Positions 46,440-57,513 of a stretch of DNA of 64,000 nt are shown here, piece by piece. The DNA lies in contig JBAJFG010000136.1 in NCBI GenBank assembly GCA_037903475.1, positions 1,240,501 through 1,304,500 of the forward strand, read 5' to 3'. Numbering within the stretch: position 1 is the stretch's first letter; every line of letters starts with the position of its first letter. Position numbers and translations under genes: made by a program. The notes beneath the pieces were generated by a model. The model did not search any database, was not told the origin of the DNA, and was given only the letters and a program-made list of their open reading frames with translations. The stretch comes from Ancylostoma caninum. Lineage: Eukaryota > Nematoda > Chromadorea > Rhabditida > Ancylostomatidae.

Positions 46440-47090
46440 CGAATAAACAAGTACTGCTCAGCTGGAAAATCATGCCGCACTCTCAGCAAGTATTCGCTGT
46501 GGAATGAAGCCTCTCGTCCAATGGCAAAATTTCGAAATTCTCGGTCAAAGAAATTCGAAAACTTATGTTGTTTTTGACATTCCCGTGAAATTTAAAATAC
46601 ATCTTTATGCTCAGCGGCTCGCATATGTTCGACGAACGTGGGGAATCTAGGACCCAGTCCATGAGCTGACACACTGCCTTCAAAAGCAGCAAGCATGGAA
46701 ATTTTTGGTTTCGGGGTTTTGGTACAATTTGGGGTAATCGCTTGCGTTTAACACTGTTTCAACGATAGAAGCAGTCGAAAGAGTCAAAATCCCCATATCC
46801 CCTCTCTGGAACCCCTCATCGCTTCGCTGTAGACCGATCCAAAAAAGTCGATTACGCTGCCCATTTTTCAGCTGTTCTGTGAGCGAAATACGTTTTTGAT
46901 CGTGTTCTGTAGTGTTCTTCAAGATTATGAAAGGTAACAAGCTTTGAAAAAGATGGTCTGACTAATCAAAGTATCGCAGAAACAACAATAAGTCGTGAAA
47001 CGACCCCAGAACCATGCAAACATTCGAAAATTAGACAGTGGCGGAATTCGGTCATACAAGTAACTAAAGAAAAACATTCCTTGTAAAATC
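46440..47090. other. stretch without recognised gene
   Basis: Only short unrelated open frames are present, and no convincing splice-bounded exon. Confidence 0.3.
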
Positions 47091-47949
47091 TTCTTCTTCT
47101 TTAGTGTTTGTCCCGTTCGTTGGCGGCGTCCGCTTTTCTTATCTTCTGACGCCATTTAGCTCTATCGTGAGCCTGGTCTGGGTGGGCGCCCACATGCTTC
47201 AGATCCGCATGCAGTGTGTCCAGCCACCGTTGCTTCGGCCGTCCTTTTGGTCGTTTTCCTGGTACCTCCACCTACTTTGCAGTGTCTTTGTTGTGTTCGC
47301 AGTACGTGGCCGTACCATCTAAGGTTTCGTGGAGCTTGTCAGCAAGCGTGGCGATGCCGAACCGCTCTCGGATCTTTTCATTGCGTATGCGGTCCACACG
47401 CGTGATACCATCGTAACATCTTCATCTTCATCACACCCAGGCGGCGTCCCACTTCCTTGGTGGCCGGCCAGCATTCTTCACCATACAGTGCGACGGGACT
47501 AACAATTGTTCGACACACCTTCGACTTGAAGCGATCCGGGATCTTCTTGTCGCACAGCACTCCCGCCATTGAGCGCCACTTCAGCCATGCAGCGTTGATG
47601 CGAGTGATGACTTCATGGGCCAGCTTGCCATCGGCTGAGAGTGTTGAGCCGAGATACTTGAAGTAGTCGGTTTTCGGAAGGTCATTACCATCAACCTGAA
47701 TGGTGGCGGGCTCATTCATATCGGTCCTCATATACTCAGTCTTCTTGACATTGAGCCGAAGACCGAACTAAGCTAGACGTTCGCTCCAGGCCTGTGTCTG
47801 TCGTTGAAGGTCCTCCTTTTGTTCAGATGCGAACATGACGTGATCTGCGAATAGCAGAGTCTATGGCATTGGTCTCTGGAGGTCTCTCGTAACAGCGTCC
47901 ATGACGATGTTCAAGAGAAGCGGTGAGACGGCTGATCCTTGATGTACAC

Positions 47950-48525
47950 CTACGGAGATGGGAAATTCCGCTGACGTGCCCGCGGCCGCATGCACTCGAC
48001 TCCTCGGGTCCGCGTAGGGAATTCTAACCCACTCGATGAGCTAATCTGGAATGTCGTGCAACCGCAACGCGTACGAGATCGAAGGCTTTCTCCAGAGCGA
48101 GGAATGCTAGATGCAGTGGGCTTCTGCTTCTCCCGATGTTTCTCGATCATCAGTCGAGCCGCATGAATTGCATCCGTAATTCCAGTGTTGGCTACGAACC
48201 CACACTGGTTCGCGGTAACTCGGATGATGTCGCGTAATCGGCGGTCGATAATGCGTTCAAATATCTTCATACTGTGAGACAGTAGACGTATTGGCCGATA
48301 GTTTGAGCAATCCGCATGGTTGCCTTTCCTCTTCCAGATTGGGATTGTGGTGCTCTTCTGCCAATCCACAGGGGTCTTCTTCTCTGCGATGATCTGGCTG
48401 AAGAATGACGTCAGCCATTCAGCTGAGTTCCAGTGTCTCGACTTCCACAGTTCCGCCGCTACGTCTTCAGGACCCGTCGCTTTTCCTGGTTTCATCCGCT
48501 TTAGCGCAGCCATGGTTTCATCCAA
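47950..48525 (-). pseudogene. RTE reverse transcriptase, fingers region
   Basis: This is the longest intact piece of the RT domain. The true frame is left after EKHREKQKP, where the expected LAFLDLEKAFDRVP block is found only by changing frame. 47378-47731 carries the thumb and C-terminal part. Confidence 0.85.
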
Positions 48526-48981
48526 GGTGATCGGCTGAATAGGACCGTAAGTTGACGGTAATTGTGGAATGGTTGGATGGGTGAATTCTTCGGTGGAGAT
48601 CTTCTCGAAATAGTCACACCACCTCTTCGTTGCCTTCCTGCGGTCTGATATGAGATGACCGTGTTCGTCGTTAACTCCGTAGAACTGTTCTACGTCTTCG
48701 GTCTGCCGCTGGCGAGACCTCGCCAGTTGGAATATAAGGCGTTCCCCGCCATCATTCTCATCTAGCTTCTTGCTAACATTGTCGTAGTGCTCAGCCTACG
48801 TGGCAGCCACCACCTTCATCGCTGCTTTCTTCGCTTCTAGATACTTCTGCCAGTTATCATCCGTCTTGTTACCGAGGAAAACGTGATGGAGACGTATCTT
48901 TTCGCTATCTTTTCGCGCACCTTCACTTTCACTTCATCTGTGCATAGCCACGCCTGTCTGTCAATTCTCCGGCAACCTGAT

Positions 48982-50093
48982 TTAGTCGTGCCAAGCTCTG
49001 AACGTGCCACTTCTACAATGGCTCGGGTTGCGTTCCTCCAGGTTTCGTCGACGGTTGTGGTGGACCGGTGGTAACTTGATGGTGGAAGTTATTGTGGCTT
49101 CCTTCTCCTTTAACAGCCACCACTTGATTCGTGCCGGTCCGCACCGTTCGTCACGCATCCTCCTTGGCGGCATGATTTTCATGCTGCAGATAAGCGGACG
49201 ATGTTGCGTGTCCACGGTCTCGTAGGGTACAACCTTCGCATCGGTAACTAGCTTTTGATCGCGATGTCGTACGAGAACGAAGTCGATCTGAGTTTTCACG
49301 TTGCCACTGTAGAAGGAGACGAGGTGAGAACAACGCTTTCGGAACCTTGCATTCATTATGACGAGGTTGTGAGAGTCAGCACATTCCGGGATGCGCTCAC
49401 CATCTTCATTTCGTGCCCCGTAGCCAAAGCCTCCATGGCATCCTAAAGCGCCTGCTTATGCAGGTGCAGCGTTTTGATCTCTGGCTTAAAAATATCCCAG
49501 ATACACTACGACCATGAGGCTCACAGCGTGGTGCTCCAATCAGGTTAACCGTCCTTTGCCACTCCTACGTGGCCATTTAGATCTCCTGCGACGACAATTG
49601 TGTTTTCCTGTGGTACTTCCGCGGTCTTCTCGTCAAGCAGCATCCAGAATTCATCTTTGACCTGGTCACAACAGCCTGTCTGTGGTGCATACGCCGAGAA
49701 GAAGTGAAGGCGTCGATTTTCGGTGATGATGACGACCTTCATGGGGCGGTCATCGAAACACTGCACCTGGGTTATCGAGTCACGGAAGCGTTGAGAGACG
49801 ACTATGCCCACACCGTTCCTAGTCTTCGGACTGCCATTGTAGACTACTTTGAAGCCGTGACCTATCTCCTTTGACTTGTTACCAGACCATCTCGTTCCTT
49901 GCACTGCGCACAAATCAATTCGACGACGCTCGAGTGCTTCTGCTAGTTCACATGAACGGCCTGTCAACGTGCCAACGTTCAAGGTCGCAATTCGCGTCTT
50001 GGCTACGTTGTGATCCTTAACGATTCGCATTCTTGCCCCCCCCCCCCGATGCCACCGTTCACGAAACATCGAGGACCCTCGCATCTTTTTCAC
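48982..50093 (-). pseudogene. RTE endonuclease domain (two frames)
   Basis: 49545-50093 has the N-terminal exonuclease-endonuclease-phosphatase motifs, and 48982-49356 the C-terminal part (NVKTQIDFVLVRHRDQKLVT). Loss of the conserved Glu (Q-G-T-R-W) predicts no nicking activity. Confidence 0.85.
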
Positions 50094-50242
50094 ACTAACC
50101 GGGCTCCGAAAGTGCGCGCCGATTCCGGTGGACGCCGTAGCTTTTATCTTAGAACCGTTTTGTTGTCGTTGATCATACGGGTGTGACGTGGGGTCTTCCT
50201 GAGCCGGCCTGTCACAACGGCCTGTCGCTCGAATACGGGAGG

Positions 50243-50328
50243 TGGCAGCGGCGGGATTCGAACCCTGGACCCCGTGGGAACATGGTGCTCTAAAACAGCG
50301 CCTTAGACCACTAGGCCATCTCGCCCCC
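50243..50328 (-). repeat. tRNA-Leu-like sequence at the head of the RTE element
   Basis: The minus strand has a perfect A box (TGGCCTAGTGG) and a perfect B box (GGTTCGAATCC). The D arm GGCCTAGTGGTCTAAGGCGC and the 3' end CCGCTGCCA are those of leucine tRNAs, and the length (86) suits a long-variable-arm tRNA. The acceptor is degenerate (two extra bases before the D arm) and the anticodon stem pairs poorly, so it is tRNA-derived rather than a working tRNA. It lies 150 bases upstream of the RTE endonuclease, on the same strand. Confidence 0.65.
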
Positions 50329-50329
50329 T

Positions 50330-51129
50330 ATTGCTTGTAAAATGACGAGTAGAAAAATGTTTGTTGTGCTAAGCAATGTGAAAAAGGAAAGCTATAGACT
50401 AAGATATAGCTCTTTAATCATATAAAAAAGAATGGGTATCCACCAAATCAGCTGGCAGCGATGATCCGCTGCCGCCACAACTCGATCGAACGACCCCACG
50501 CTGATCCTGCTGGTCCAAGATCATGGACGTTTGATCAGTTATATCTTAGAAGCGGTTGAGTTTTCAGTGCTGGATTTGTACAAAAACGCGATATTACATT
50601 ACATCGAACTTTCCGCGGAGGACAGACTTAACTACGTTTCCTAGCAATTAACATGACCCTGTAAAACAACTACATGGCTCGTAAACACTGTCGTCAGCGA
50701 TTGCCGTAGTTGTCAGAATCTTATCAAAACTTTGTGGTATGACCACCAAATCTTCGTTACCCACAGTAGTCCTTAACGTCCTTCTGTATTCTTCAGCTTC
50801 CTCAATCCCCCGAGCTCTTGTGAGGTAGGATTTGACTTGAATCTATTAGGCGTTAACATAAGTCTTTGCGCGTTTTTTTGGATGCACTTTTCTCCATCTT
50901 TTTGCCATCTTTCAGGTGCGGTTCATGTACGTTTCGAAGGAGCTTTTCTTCTTCTATGTACAAGAACATTGTCAACAATCCTTTCTTTGAGTGATAGTTT
51001 GCCTGAGTTTCAAGATTGTGAAGTGGAGCAATGATTCGATAAAAAAAAACTGCGCAACCGACAGCCACCTATCCCGTCAATCAGTTGAACCTCGAAAACA
51101 CATCAAAACTGGACATATGACCTGTGCTA
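50330..51129. other. stretch without recognised gene
   Basis: No gene was recognised. Short open frames at 50837-51068 on both strands are shadows of each other. Confidence 0.3.
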
Positions 51130-51492
51130 ACAAGGGAAGTGCAAGAGGCTAACACCGGGGATCCCAGCGAGCCACCGATTTTCAGAAGCCTTGTCTAAGG
51201 TGATTATAATGCATACATATTATTTTTTTTGCGTTACGGTACAAAATGGATATGATATTCGTATTCAGCACCTCAATTAACCCCCGTATGCAAAGTTTCA
51301 GTCCAGAAGACCTTTTCAAAGATCTAGGACGTGTGGGAGATGAATGACGCCGAAAAGTTGGCGCGCTCTTCTGCGCGCATCAGGACCATTGGGCAAAAAT
51401 GATGTACACACATTAACATAGCCTTAGACAATGTTACCAAAAATGGGTGTTTCGTTTCGATCCCCGGGGTTAGCCTCTTGCGCTTCCCTTGT
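51130..51492. mobile_element. 363-bp long-TIR element
   Basis: The ends are inverted repeats of about 100 bases starting ACAAGGGAAG(T/C)GCAAGAGGCTAAC and continuing through CCGGGGATC, CTTGTCTAAGG and AATG...TACAT. The core is non-coding. The related arm at 32797-33034 shows it is a family. The target duplication is unclear (TA/TTA next to ACAAGG). Confidence 0.7.
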
Positions 51493-51718
51493 AAGTATGA
51501 AATAGACGTTTTGCTTAAAATGACTAGTCATCAGCGATTTTTTAACATTAAAAAGATATATTTAGCCTCGATGCCAGCCACTTTGACGGAATAAATTTCT
51601 CGCACGAAGAACCGAGAATTGCTTCAAAAGAAACTTATGATCTAGACGGACATTATACTTCTCAAAGCTACCAAATAGTTGGGGTAGTTCTGCTAAAAAA
51701 AAATCCAATAGCGAGATT

Positions 51719-51921
51719 CTAATCATCCTGCCTCATGGTGACGTCAAAGCCCACTTTCCAAAAATCGTCAAACTGGCGCTCCAGCAGTTCCATTGATGAT
51801 GCTCTTCCGCGTTTATATTCAACAGATCTTATACGCTCAAACAGTATGGAATGGTTTTTAGTACGAATACTAATGAATACAAGGAGGAAATTTTGTTTTT
51901 CCTCGAATTGGCGTTTCACGC
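51719..51921 (-). CDS. terminal exon of unknown minus-strand gene
   Basis: The minus strand has acceptor AATAATTTAATTTTTAG, then 203 bases open to TAG, entering in phase 1. It reads FEEKQNFLLVFISIRTKNHS, RSVEYKRGRASSMELLERQ and FDDFWKVGFDVTMRQDD. It has strong protein-like composition and a good nematode acceptor. No family was recognised. The opposite-strand ORF is a shadow. Confidence 0.5.
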
Positions 51922-52298
51922 CTAAAAATTAAATTATTCAAGGGTTTTGTGAAAGCACATGATGACAGTATTGTAGAGGAAGGAAAGCGCTTTCAAGTGA
52001 TATAGTGCATGATAGAGGAAATTGTAGTGGAGCGGAAAAATCTGTCTAAAATCTTTACCATCTCAAAAAAGCGCAGCGACTTATGTTAACGTGATAGATC
52101 TTGATGTTTCTTGGTAGACAAGCATCAAATCACGGTGAGAAATCAAATTCGAGACCTACCCAACAACGCTGTTACCGATACGTGACCTCTGTAAAAAGGT
52201 TCGCCATGGCAATTCAACGATCGAAAGAAAGTCGGATATTTCCAAAACCCACCACTTTGATAAGTATGCGCACACATTATATCTATTGGAATGTGCAG

Positions 52299-52480
52299 GT
52301 ATCGACTGTCTCAGCGCTCTTCCAGGCCTGCTACAGATGTTTGTTGGAAGCTGGTGAAAACTCCAGCTCAAATGGTGCAGCTCGAAATGAGGGCGTCTAC
52401 GACAGAGATACCTACATCTTATGGAAGAACAAACTGTACACTTTACCAATTTATTCTGAGAAGGCAAGAAACAGTCACAG
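52299..52480 (+). CDS. possible exon, unknown plus-strand gene
   Basis: It has acceptor TTGGAATGTGCAG and possible donor GTAGTG, phase 2 entry. It reads PATDVCWKLVKTPAQMVQLE and GRTNCTLYQFILRR. The C-W-x-L...C pattern recalls CUB-like domains, but this is weak. It could be an upstream exon of FN3-like copy 3. Confidence 0.3.
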
Positions 52481-53130
52481 TAGTGAGCTGAAGCACGCTC
52501 AATATTGAGATATTCGCATCGCACAACAAAAAGTCCACAATTTGAACAAGGATAAAATGAAAATTATTAGATCGTCAGCAGACCAATCGAAGAACTCAAT
52601 GGCAGTGTATCTCCTCGTTCTCGTGTCTGAGCTTTTACCAGATTCTGATTCACCTTGACAAGTTGAATCCAACGGTATACCTAAAATGTTAAAAAAGGAA
52701 CGAAAGTCGAACCTACTTTTAAACGTTTTTCAGGAAGGGATTTGTTACAGTTTTTCGAGCCGAGTGGACGCGTGAAACCGTTGATCTCATCGATCGGACA
52801 TGTCTTGGCCAACGCTGCAGACGTGGCGGGCAGCTAGCACATTCACGGACCGCTCCGCACAGATGGTCCTCTGCAGTTTCGGACCCTCCGAAAACGGGGT
52901 TTTCGTCATTTTTATGAGCTTTGACGTACATTTTTGAGTTTTCTTGAGTTTGATAGAATTTCTCGAACGTGCGTAACAGAGTACTAGGTACGAAACTGTA
53001 ACGAACACCAAATATCTTTTGAAAAACCCCTTTTCCGTCGATTACTAAGATGCCGCGTACCTTGCCGCGAGCGGTGCGCGGCTCAATCAGGACAGAATGA
53101 AAACCTTTCAAAATCCGAAGTTCAAATCAG

Positions 53131-53217
53131 AGATTCGGAGATGATTTTGAAAAAGATGATAGCCCAGCCCAGTGCTGTTCTTGGCACCTGGTTTGGCTCG
53201 CAGATCATATCGTTGTG
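53131..53217 (+). CDS. possible exon, unknown plus-strand gene
   Basis: It has acceptor TTCAAATCAG and donor GTGAGT, 87 bases, phase 0 to phase 0. It reads RFGDDFEKDDSPAQCCSWHL and VWLADHIVV. It may belong with the copy 3 gene. The frame also stays open into the following intron, up to 53514. Confidence 0.35.
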
Positions 53218-53779
53218 GTGAGTTATAATCCAGGAGCGAAAACAATGCAAATCCGCATTTTGAATGTTCATTTTAACAATGTTTGTGCGGGTATTAAAGC
53301 TTCCACCACCGATGCTTGCTGGGAAATATTCTATGATCTTCTGTGCAGGATGTTGTTCTTGGGACCTCGTTGTTTCTGTACAATCCCTCACTTATTCTTC
53401 CCTGCCCTTTTCTCATTCAGTAACACCTTATCACAGTCCTCAAGCTCCTATGTTTTTTACTCGAAGACTGAATGGAAAACTGGATTGAATTGTTTTAATA
53501 TCAAGGAAGAATGATGATGATGAATAGGATCTCGTACACGTGTTGTGCTTGGCAAGACATTTTACGGGCTAAATTCTTGCTTGGCAAGGCATTTTCCGGG
53601 GAATCGATTGATGTCATCGGTTCAACTGCTTGAGGAGGTACTTTGTACAAACTACTTCCTGGGCTGATCCATTAAATTGAAAGCTCGGACATTGTGATAA
53701 TTTCGCAGGTCCCTCCAGGCAATGGAAGGAAATAGGAGTACGTTGCGAAATCTCACATACAATGTTAAAGCGCAATTTT

Positions 53780-54005
53780 CGCGTGACGACCTACAAGGCA
53801 AGATTTGTATGGCGACCTGTTTGGAAGATTTGTGGGGCGACCTATTTGGCAAGGTTTGTGTGGCGATCTGTTTGGCAAGGTTTGCATGACGACCCATTTG
53901 GCAGGACATCGTGTTTGGCAAGACATTTGGTGGAGTTCGTTTGCCTGTCTCGTTTGCAAACCCGTTTCCTAGGTTGCCAAACAAACCTCCCCAAATGGGT
54001 CGCCA
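53780..54005. repeat. ~26-bp tandem repeat (TTTGGCAAGGTTTG)
   Basis: About five units such as GCGACCTATTTGGCAAGG, then an inverted piece (CCAAACAAACC...GGGTCGCC). Looser TTGGCAAGGCATTTT copies lie at 53550-53600. Confidence 0.75.
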
Positions 54006-54104
54006 ATGGACTTCAGAGATGAGTCATAACGCTTGCTAAGGTTCGGTAAATTTGTGGGAAGAAATCAAGTCAACAAGAGGATGAGATTTTGATTTTGCAT
54101 CAAC

Positions 54105-54236
54105 CTCATAACGCTCAATATTCTGAACTTCAGTACCAACGCCAGGACATATTCGACTAGCATTTGATCCACCATCTACTGTCACAGTGTATTTCAAGCT
54201 ACCAATGGAAAAATGGATGCTAGATGAAAAAGCACG
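54105..54236 (-). CDS. possible exon, minus-strand gene
   Basis: The minus strand has acceptor TTCTCTGACCTTACAG and possible donor GTTGAT. The exon is 132 bases, phase 0 to 0, and reads HFSIGSLKYTVTVDGGSNAS then RICPGVGTEVQNIERYE. The frame also continues to a TAG near 54040. It may precede 51719-51921 in one gene. Family unknown. Confidence 0.42.
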
Positions 54237-55813
54237 CTGTAAGGTCAGAGAATTTTCCTTTTTCGACAAACGCAGCAATAACATATTTTACCTAGAAATA
54301 TCTAAAAACAAGAAATGATCATAGATTTCCTTAATTTTTCTGCTCCTTCGCGTTGACAGAAGGGTCGAAACAAGCTCTATGCACGTTCCTTTTTGCTGGA
54401 AAACCAAAGCACTGCAGGATTGTATGGTAGACTATGAGTTGTGAGCTATGAGTTCTTACGAGTTTCGTATGTTTTACCAATCCGGCTGTTCAGATAACGC
54501 TGAACTTCCTGTCCTCTCCTGAAGCTAGCATTGGAAATTTCACACATCTATGTGTGAAGCCCACCAGGGGATGAAAACACATAAATGTGAGCGTTTAAGG
54601 AGGAAACCCGAGTAAGAAAGACGAGATAGGCTTGGAAGAAGTTTTCGCCAATGAATGAGAGAATTACATTAGCCCTCGAGGAAAAGCGGGGTATATTAAT
54701 GTTGTGTGGATTTTTTGAAGTGCTGAAAGGGACAACAATCCGCTGCTGCTGCATCTGGAGCAGGGAAAACTGATATACAAAGGGTAATGGTCTGGGGAAT
54801 GAGTGCATTGAGTGAGTACCTCGATGCCTCAATGCATCAGTTTTTGCCGGATGAGTTTTGGAATGTGGGGCTTAACGCTACCCTGGACCAGGGCAAACCC
54901 AGCTTTTGTTCACCACTGCCGAGCACATCTATAGCATATTTGCGGAAATCAACTCGAAATTGCAATGTTAGATCTTTGATCTCAGTGTTTGGCTGTGCTG
55001 GAGAGGGCCGCAGTGAATCACACCTTCACAACACCACCAAAATCCTAGCAGAAGCTCCCCAGTGTGAAGATCTGGTTGGGAAAATTTAGAGATGGGAGGA
55101 AATGTCTACAGATTCAAATCCCGGCTTCGTTTTATCGTACGGGCACCAAGCTCCATTTGTAGCTATTGTACGGTCTAGAAATGGGTTGTTTTTGAGGCGA
55201 AAAATTAAGTTAGAACCGATGTCACATCGTGTGAGACACCGGTCATCAATCAGATCGAGGGGTGTTCACTTCCGCACCTTTCTTGTGATGTCGATTGAAG
55301 TCAAATGTTTTGAAATGTGAACGGTGTTACAGTGAGCATCCTTCCCTGCCCTCAACGTTCAAGTGGACCCGGTTTGTGTTCCACGACTGTCCTCAACGCC
55401 TGATCGTCAGGGAACAACTTCTGGTCACGATCATGATTGCCTTGGCGATTAAAATGGATAGAAGAGAAATCCGCGATTGAATTGCTCGTTGCCAAGTGGG
55501 AAGATTCCAAACCAAAACAAACGCAAGATTACCGCCTACCTCCGACAAAGACTGATCGAGTTTGATGTCGTTAACCATAATCGGCCGAATATAGCGTCGG
55601 CTCATCATTTGTTTGCGTAAAATAATGCGTCATAAAAATACTCAGATAACAGCTAGTCGCATTATTTAAGAGCTATACGAAAGAGGGAAAAAATCCCTAC
55701 CAGAGTAAAATTAAGTAAATTTGGATGAAATTGCTGAAATCGAGCAGAAGAGAAAAGTTTAGAAAGTTCTTTTTTCGAAGAAATAGCTCTAACATTTATA
55801 CCGTCTTGTTAAG

Positions 55814-55945
55814 GTCCGCATTTGCAAAGACAAGAAGGAGCGTATCTGTCACACCAAGTTCTCGGGAAAGCAAAACACATCAGCAACGTTCAAAGCCCTA
55901 GAGCACAATGGTACTTTACGCACAAATATTATCCAGTTTGGCTAG
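55814..55945 (+). CDS. possible exon, unknown plus-strand gene
   Basis: After CTTGTTAAG the plus frame reads VRICKDKKERICHTKFSGKQ and ATFKALEHNGTLRTNIIQF up to a TAG. It has the look of beta strands of an FN3-like domain, but no clear donor was found. It is possibly part of copy 3. Confidence 0.28.
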   Translation, partial: VRICKDKKERICHTKFSGKQNTSATFKALEHNGTLRTNIIQFG

Positions 55946-56256
55946 TTACTCAGATTTCAGCAAGGCAAGACTGCGATATATGTATTCCCGCAGCTTGCCC
56001 GTTAGTGAGTACTTGGCTTGCCCGGTAAACCGCTCATTCGACGGTAAACCACTAATTGGGAAAACCACTACTGACATATTGTTTCGCTCCTTCAACTACA
56101 AAATGTCAACATATAGCTAGTTTCAATGCTCATATTATTTTTTATAGATTTACATTTCTTCAGCTTTTTCCGGCATCTCTCATTGGCATCCTCCTTCAAA
56201 TCGTCATGAAAACAACTTTCCAGTTTAAAATTCTACAGGAAGTATCCATCATTAAA

Positions 56257-57183
56257 ACTGCCGCTATACTCCTCGAGGAGTATAGCGGTTTCGGTCGCCG
56301 CTGTCGTCAACAACAGCGGCGACAGACGTGAGTTTTTTGTTCCTGAACTGTTTTTTTTAATAATTTTCTGCAGTCCTTAGTTGTTCACAATCAAATCTAT
56401 GTTTCAGGTGAAGCATACAGTGCAGAACGGAGCAGTCTACTAGAGTGGGCTACCTCCGAAAAATGGGGATATCTATCAGGAATCGTGAAAGGAAGGTATG
56501 AGTGTTTAGGAATAATGGTTCATTATTACTTCTTGAAACTGTGTTTTTGTTTCAATTTACCGAGTTCGGTTTTTTTCTTTTTTTGCGTTTGAATTCATTT
56601 TTTCTCTCTGATAGACCCTCCTCACCCTACTGATGAGCCTCGGGGGGAGACCTTTATGTTCGCCGCCGAAACATGATTAAAACAAGACGTTGTGTTTCGC
56701 CTCCTATTCCTAGAAACAACGCAAACAAGATGAAAGAATCCTCCCCGAGGCTCATCAGTAAAGCAGGGAGGGTCTATCAAAGAAAAAGAAATGAACCCAA
56801 ACGCAAGAAAAAAAATTGAAAAAAAAAACCGAACATGGTAAAATGAAACCCAAACACAGTTTCAAAAAGTAATAATAAACCATTATTCCTAAACAATCGT
56901 ACCTTCCTTTCACGATTCCTGATAGATATCCCCATTTTTCAAAGCCCACTCTACTCGACTGCTCGTGCTGAATGCTGTTTCAGGTGAATGCCTCACCTGA
57001 AACATATATTTGATTGAGAACAACTGACCACTGCAGAAAATTATTTTAAAAAAACAGTTCATAAACGAGATATTCACGTCTGTCGCCGCGCCGGTAGCCG
57101 CTGTCGTCGATCGGGATCGACGACGGCGTGTCGCCGACAGCTGCGACCGAAACCGCTATGCTCCTCGAGGAGTATGCGGCAGT
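56257..57183. mobile_element. 927-bp foldback element with exon-like arms
   Basis: The left arm (56257-56648) and right arm (56741-57183) are imperfect reverse complements over their whole length. Each starts with an ACTGCCGC terminus and its own palindrome (CTCCTCGAGGAG flanked by CGCTATA/TATAGCG). The spacer is 92 bases. Each arm includes TATGTTTCAGGTGA and ATGGGGATATCTATCAGGAA followed by GAAAGGAAG-GTA. There is no transposase. The target duplication is unclear. Confidence 0.8.
56408..56495 (+). pseudogene. exon-like segment inside the foldback left arm
   Basis: ATGTTTCAG precedes it and GTATGA follows. The 88 bases read EAYSAERSSLLEWATSEKWG then YLSGIVKGR. The mirrored right-arm copy (about 56880-56995, minus strand) keeps EKWGYLSGIVKGR but has an insertion and a frame change. 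It looks like a captured host exon. Its source gene was not recognised. Confidence 0.4.
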
Positions 57184-57513
57184 CTAGAAAAGCAGTGAAG
57201 TTTTGACGGGGGTTTTGGCTCTTTGAATTCCAACGATATACAAGAAAAGCGAATGGATAACCACTTCAACTCCTAAAAATGAACCTGAAGCCTTCGCAAA
57301 GGTATTATGCGCAAAAAAATCATTTCTATAGGTTGATCTTCACCAATTGAAGTTACTCACGTCTTCTTCTATCTTTATAATGCTTAAAGGTGAATAGTAT
57401 TCTTTCTCAGCGTCGCCGAAACATTGATTCTTCCATGTTATAGCACGCACTAGTCTCAGCGTTTACCACGGCGCGAACAATTCGGAGTTGGATTCCCAAT
57501 GGAACTGTCCTTG

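Larger units (their letters stand above)
47092..50093 (-). mobile_element. RTE-type retroposon, nearly full length, catalytically dead
   Basis: On the minus strand the endonuclease starts at about 50093 (RIATLNVGTLTGRSCELAEA) and runs through NGVGIVVSQRF, SAYAPQTGC and VVAGDLNGHVG. It continues at 49356-48982, then the linker, then RT (GPEDVAAELWKS, TTIPIWKRKGNHADCSNYRP, FERIIDRRLRDIIR, ANQCGFVANTGITDAIHAAR). The C-terminal block is DYFKYLGSTLSADGKL. The catalytic Glu of the QETRW box is Gly (AVQGTRWSG), and the RT FADD box reads FADH (near 47850). Frameshifts split it into at least five frames, one near a C-run at 50037-50047. The 3' tail is AAGAAGAAG at 47093-47101. Confidence 0.9.

Noticed and set aside
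52719..53111. 130-codon minus ORF
   Set aside because: No splice sites or domain; part of it (GACGAAAACCCCGTTTT) recurs near 60402, so it is more likely dispersed repeat.
56630..56700. Hammerhead-like boxes CTGATGAG and GCCGAAAC in the foldback spacer
   Set aside because: The 31 bases between them do not form a convincing stem II, no matching stem I arms were found, and the first box is part of the foldback arm.
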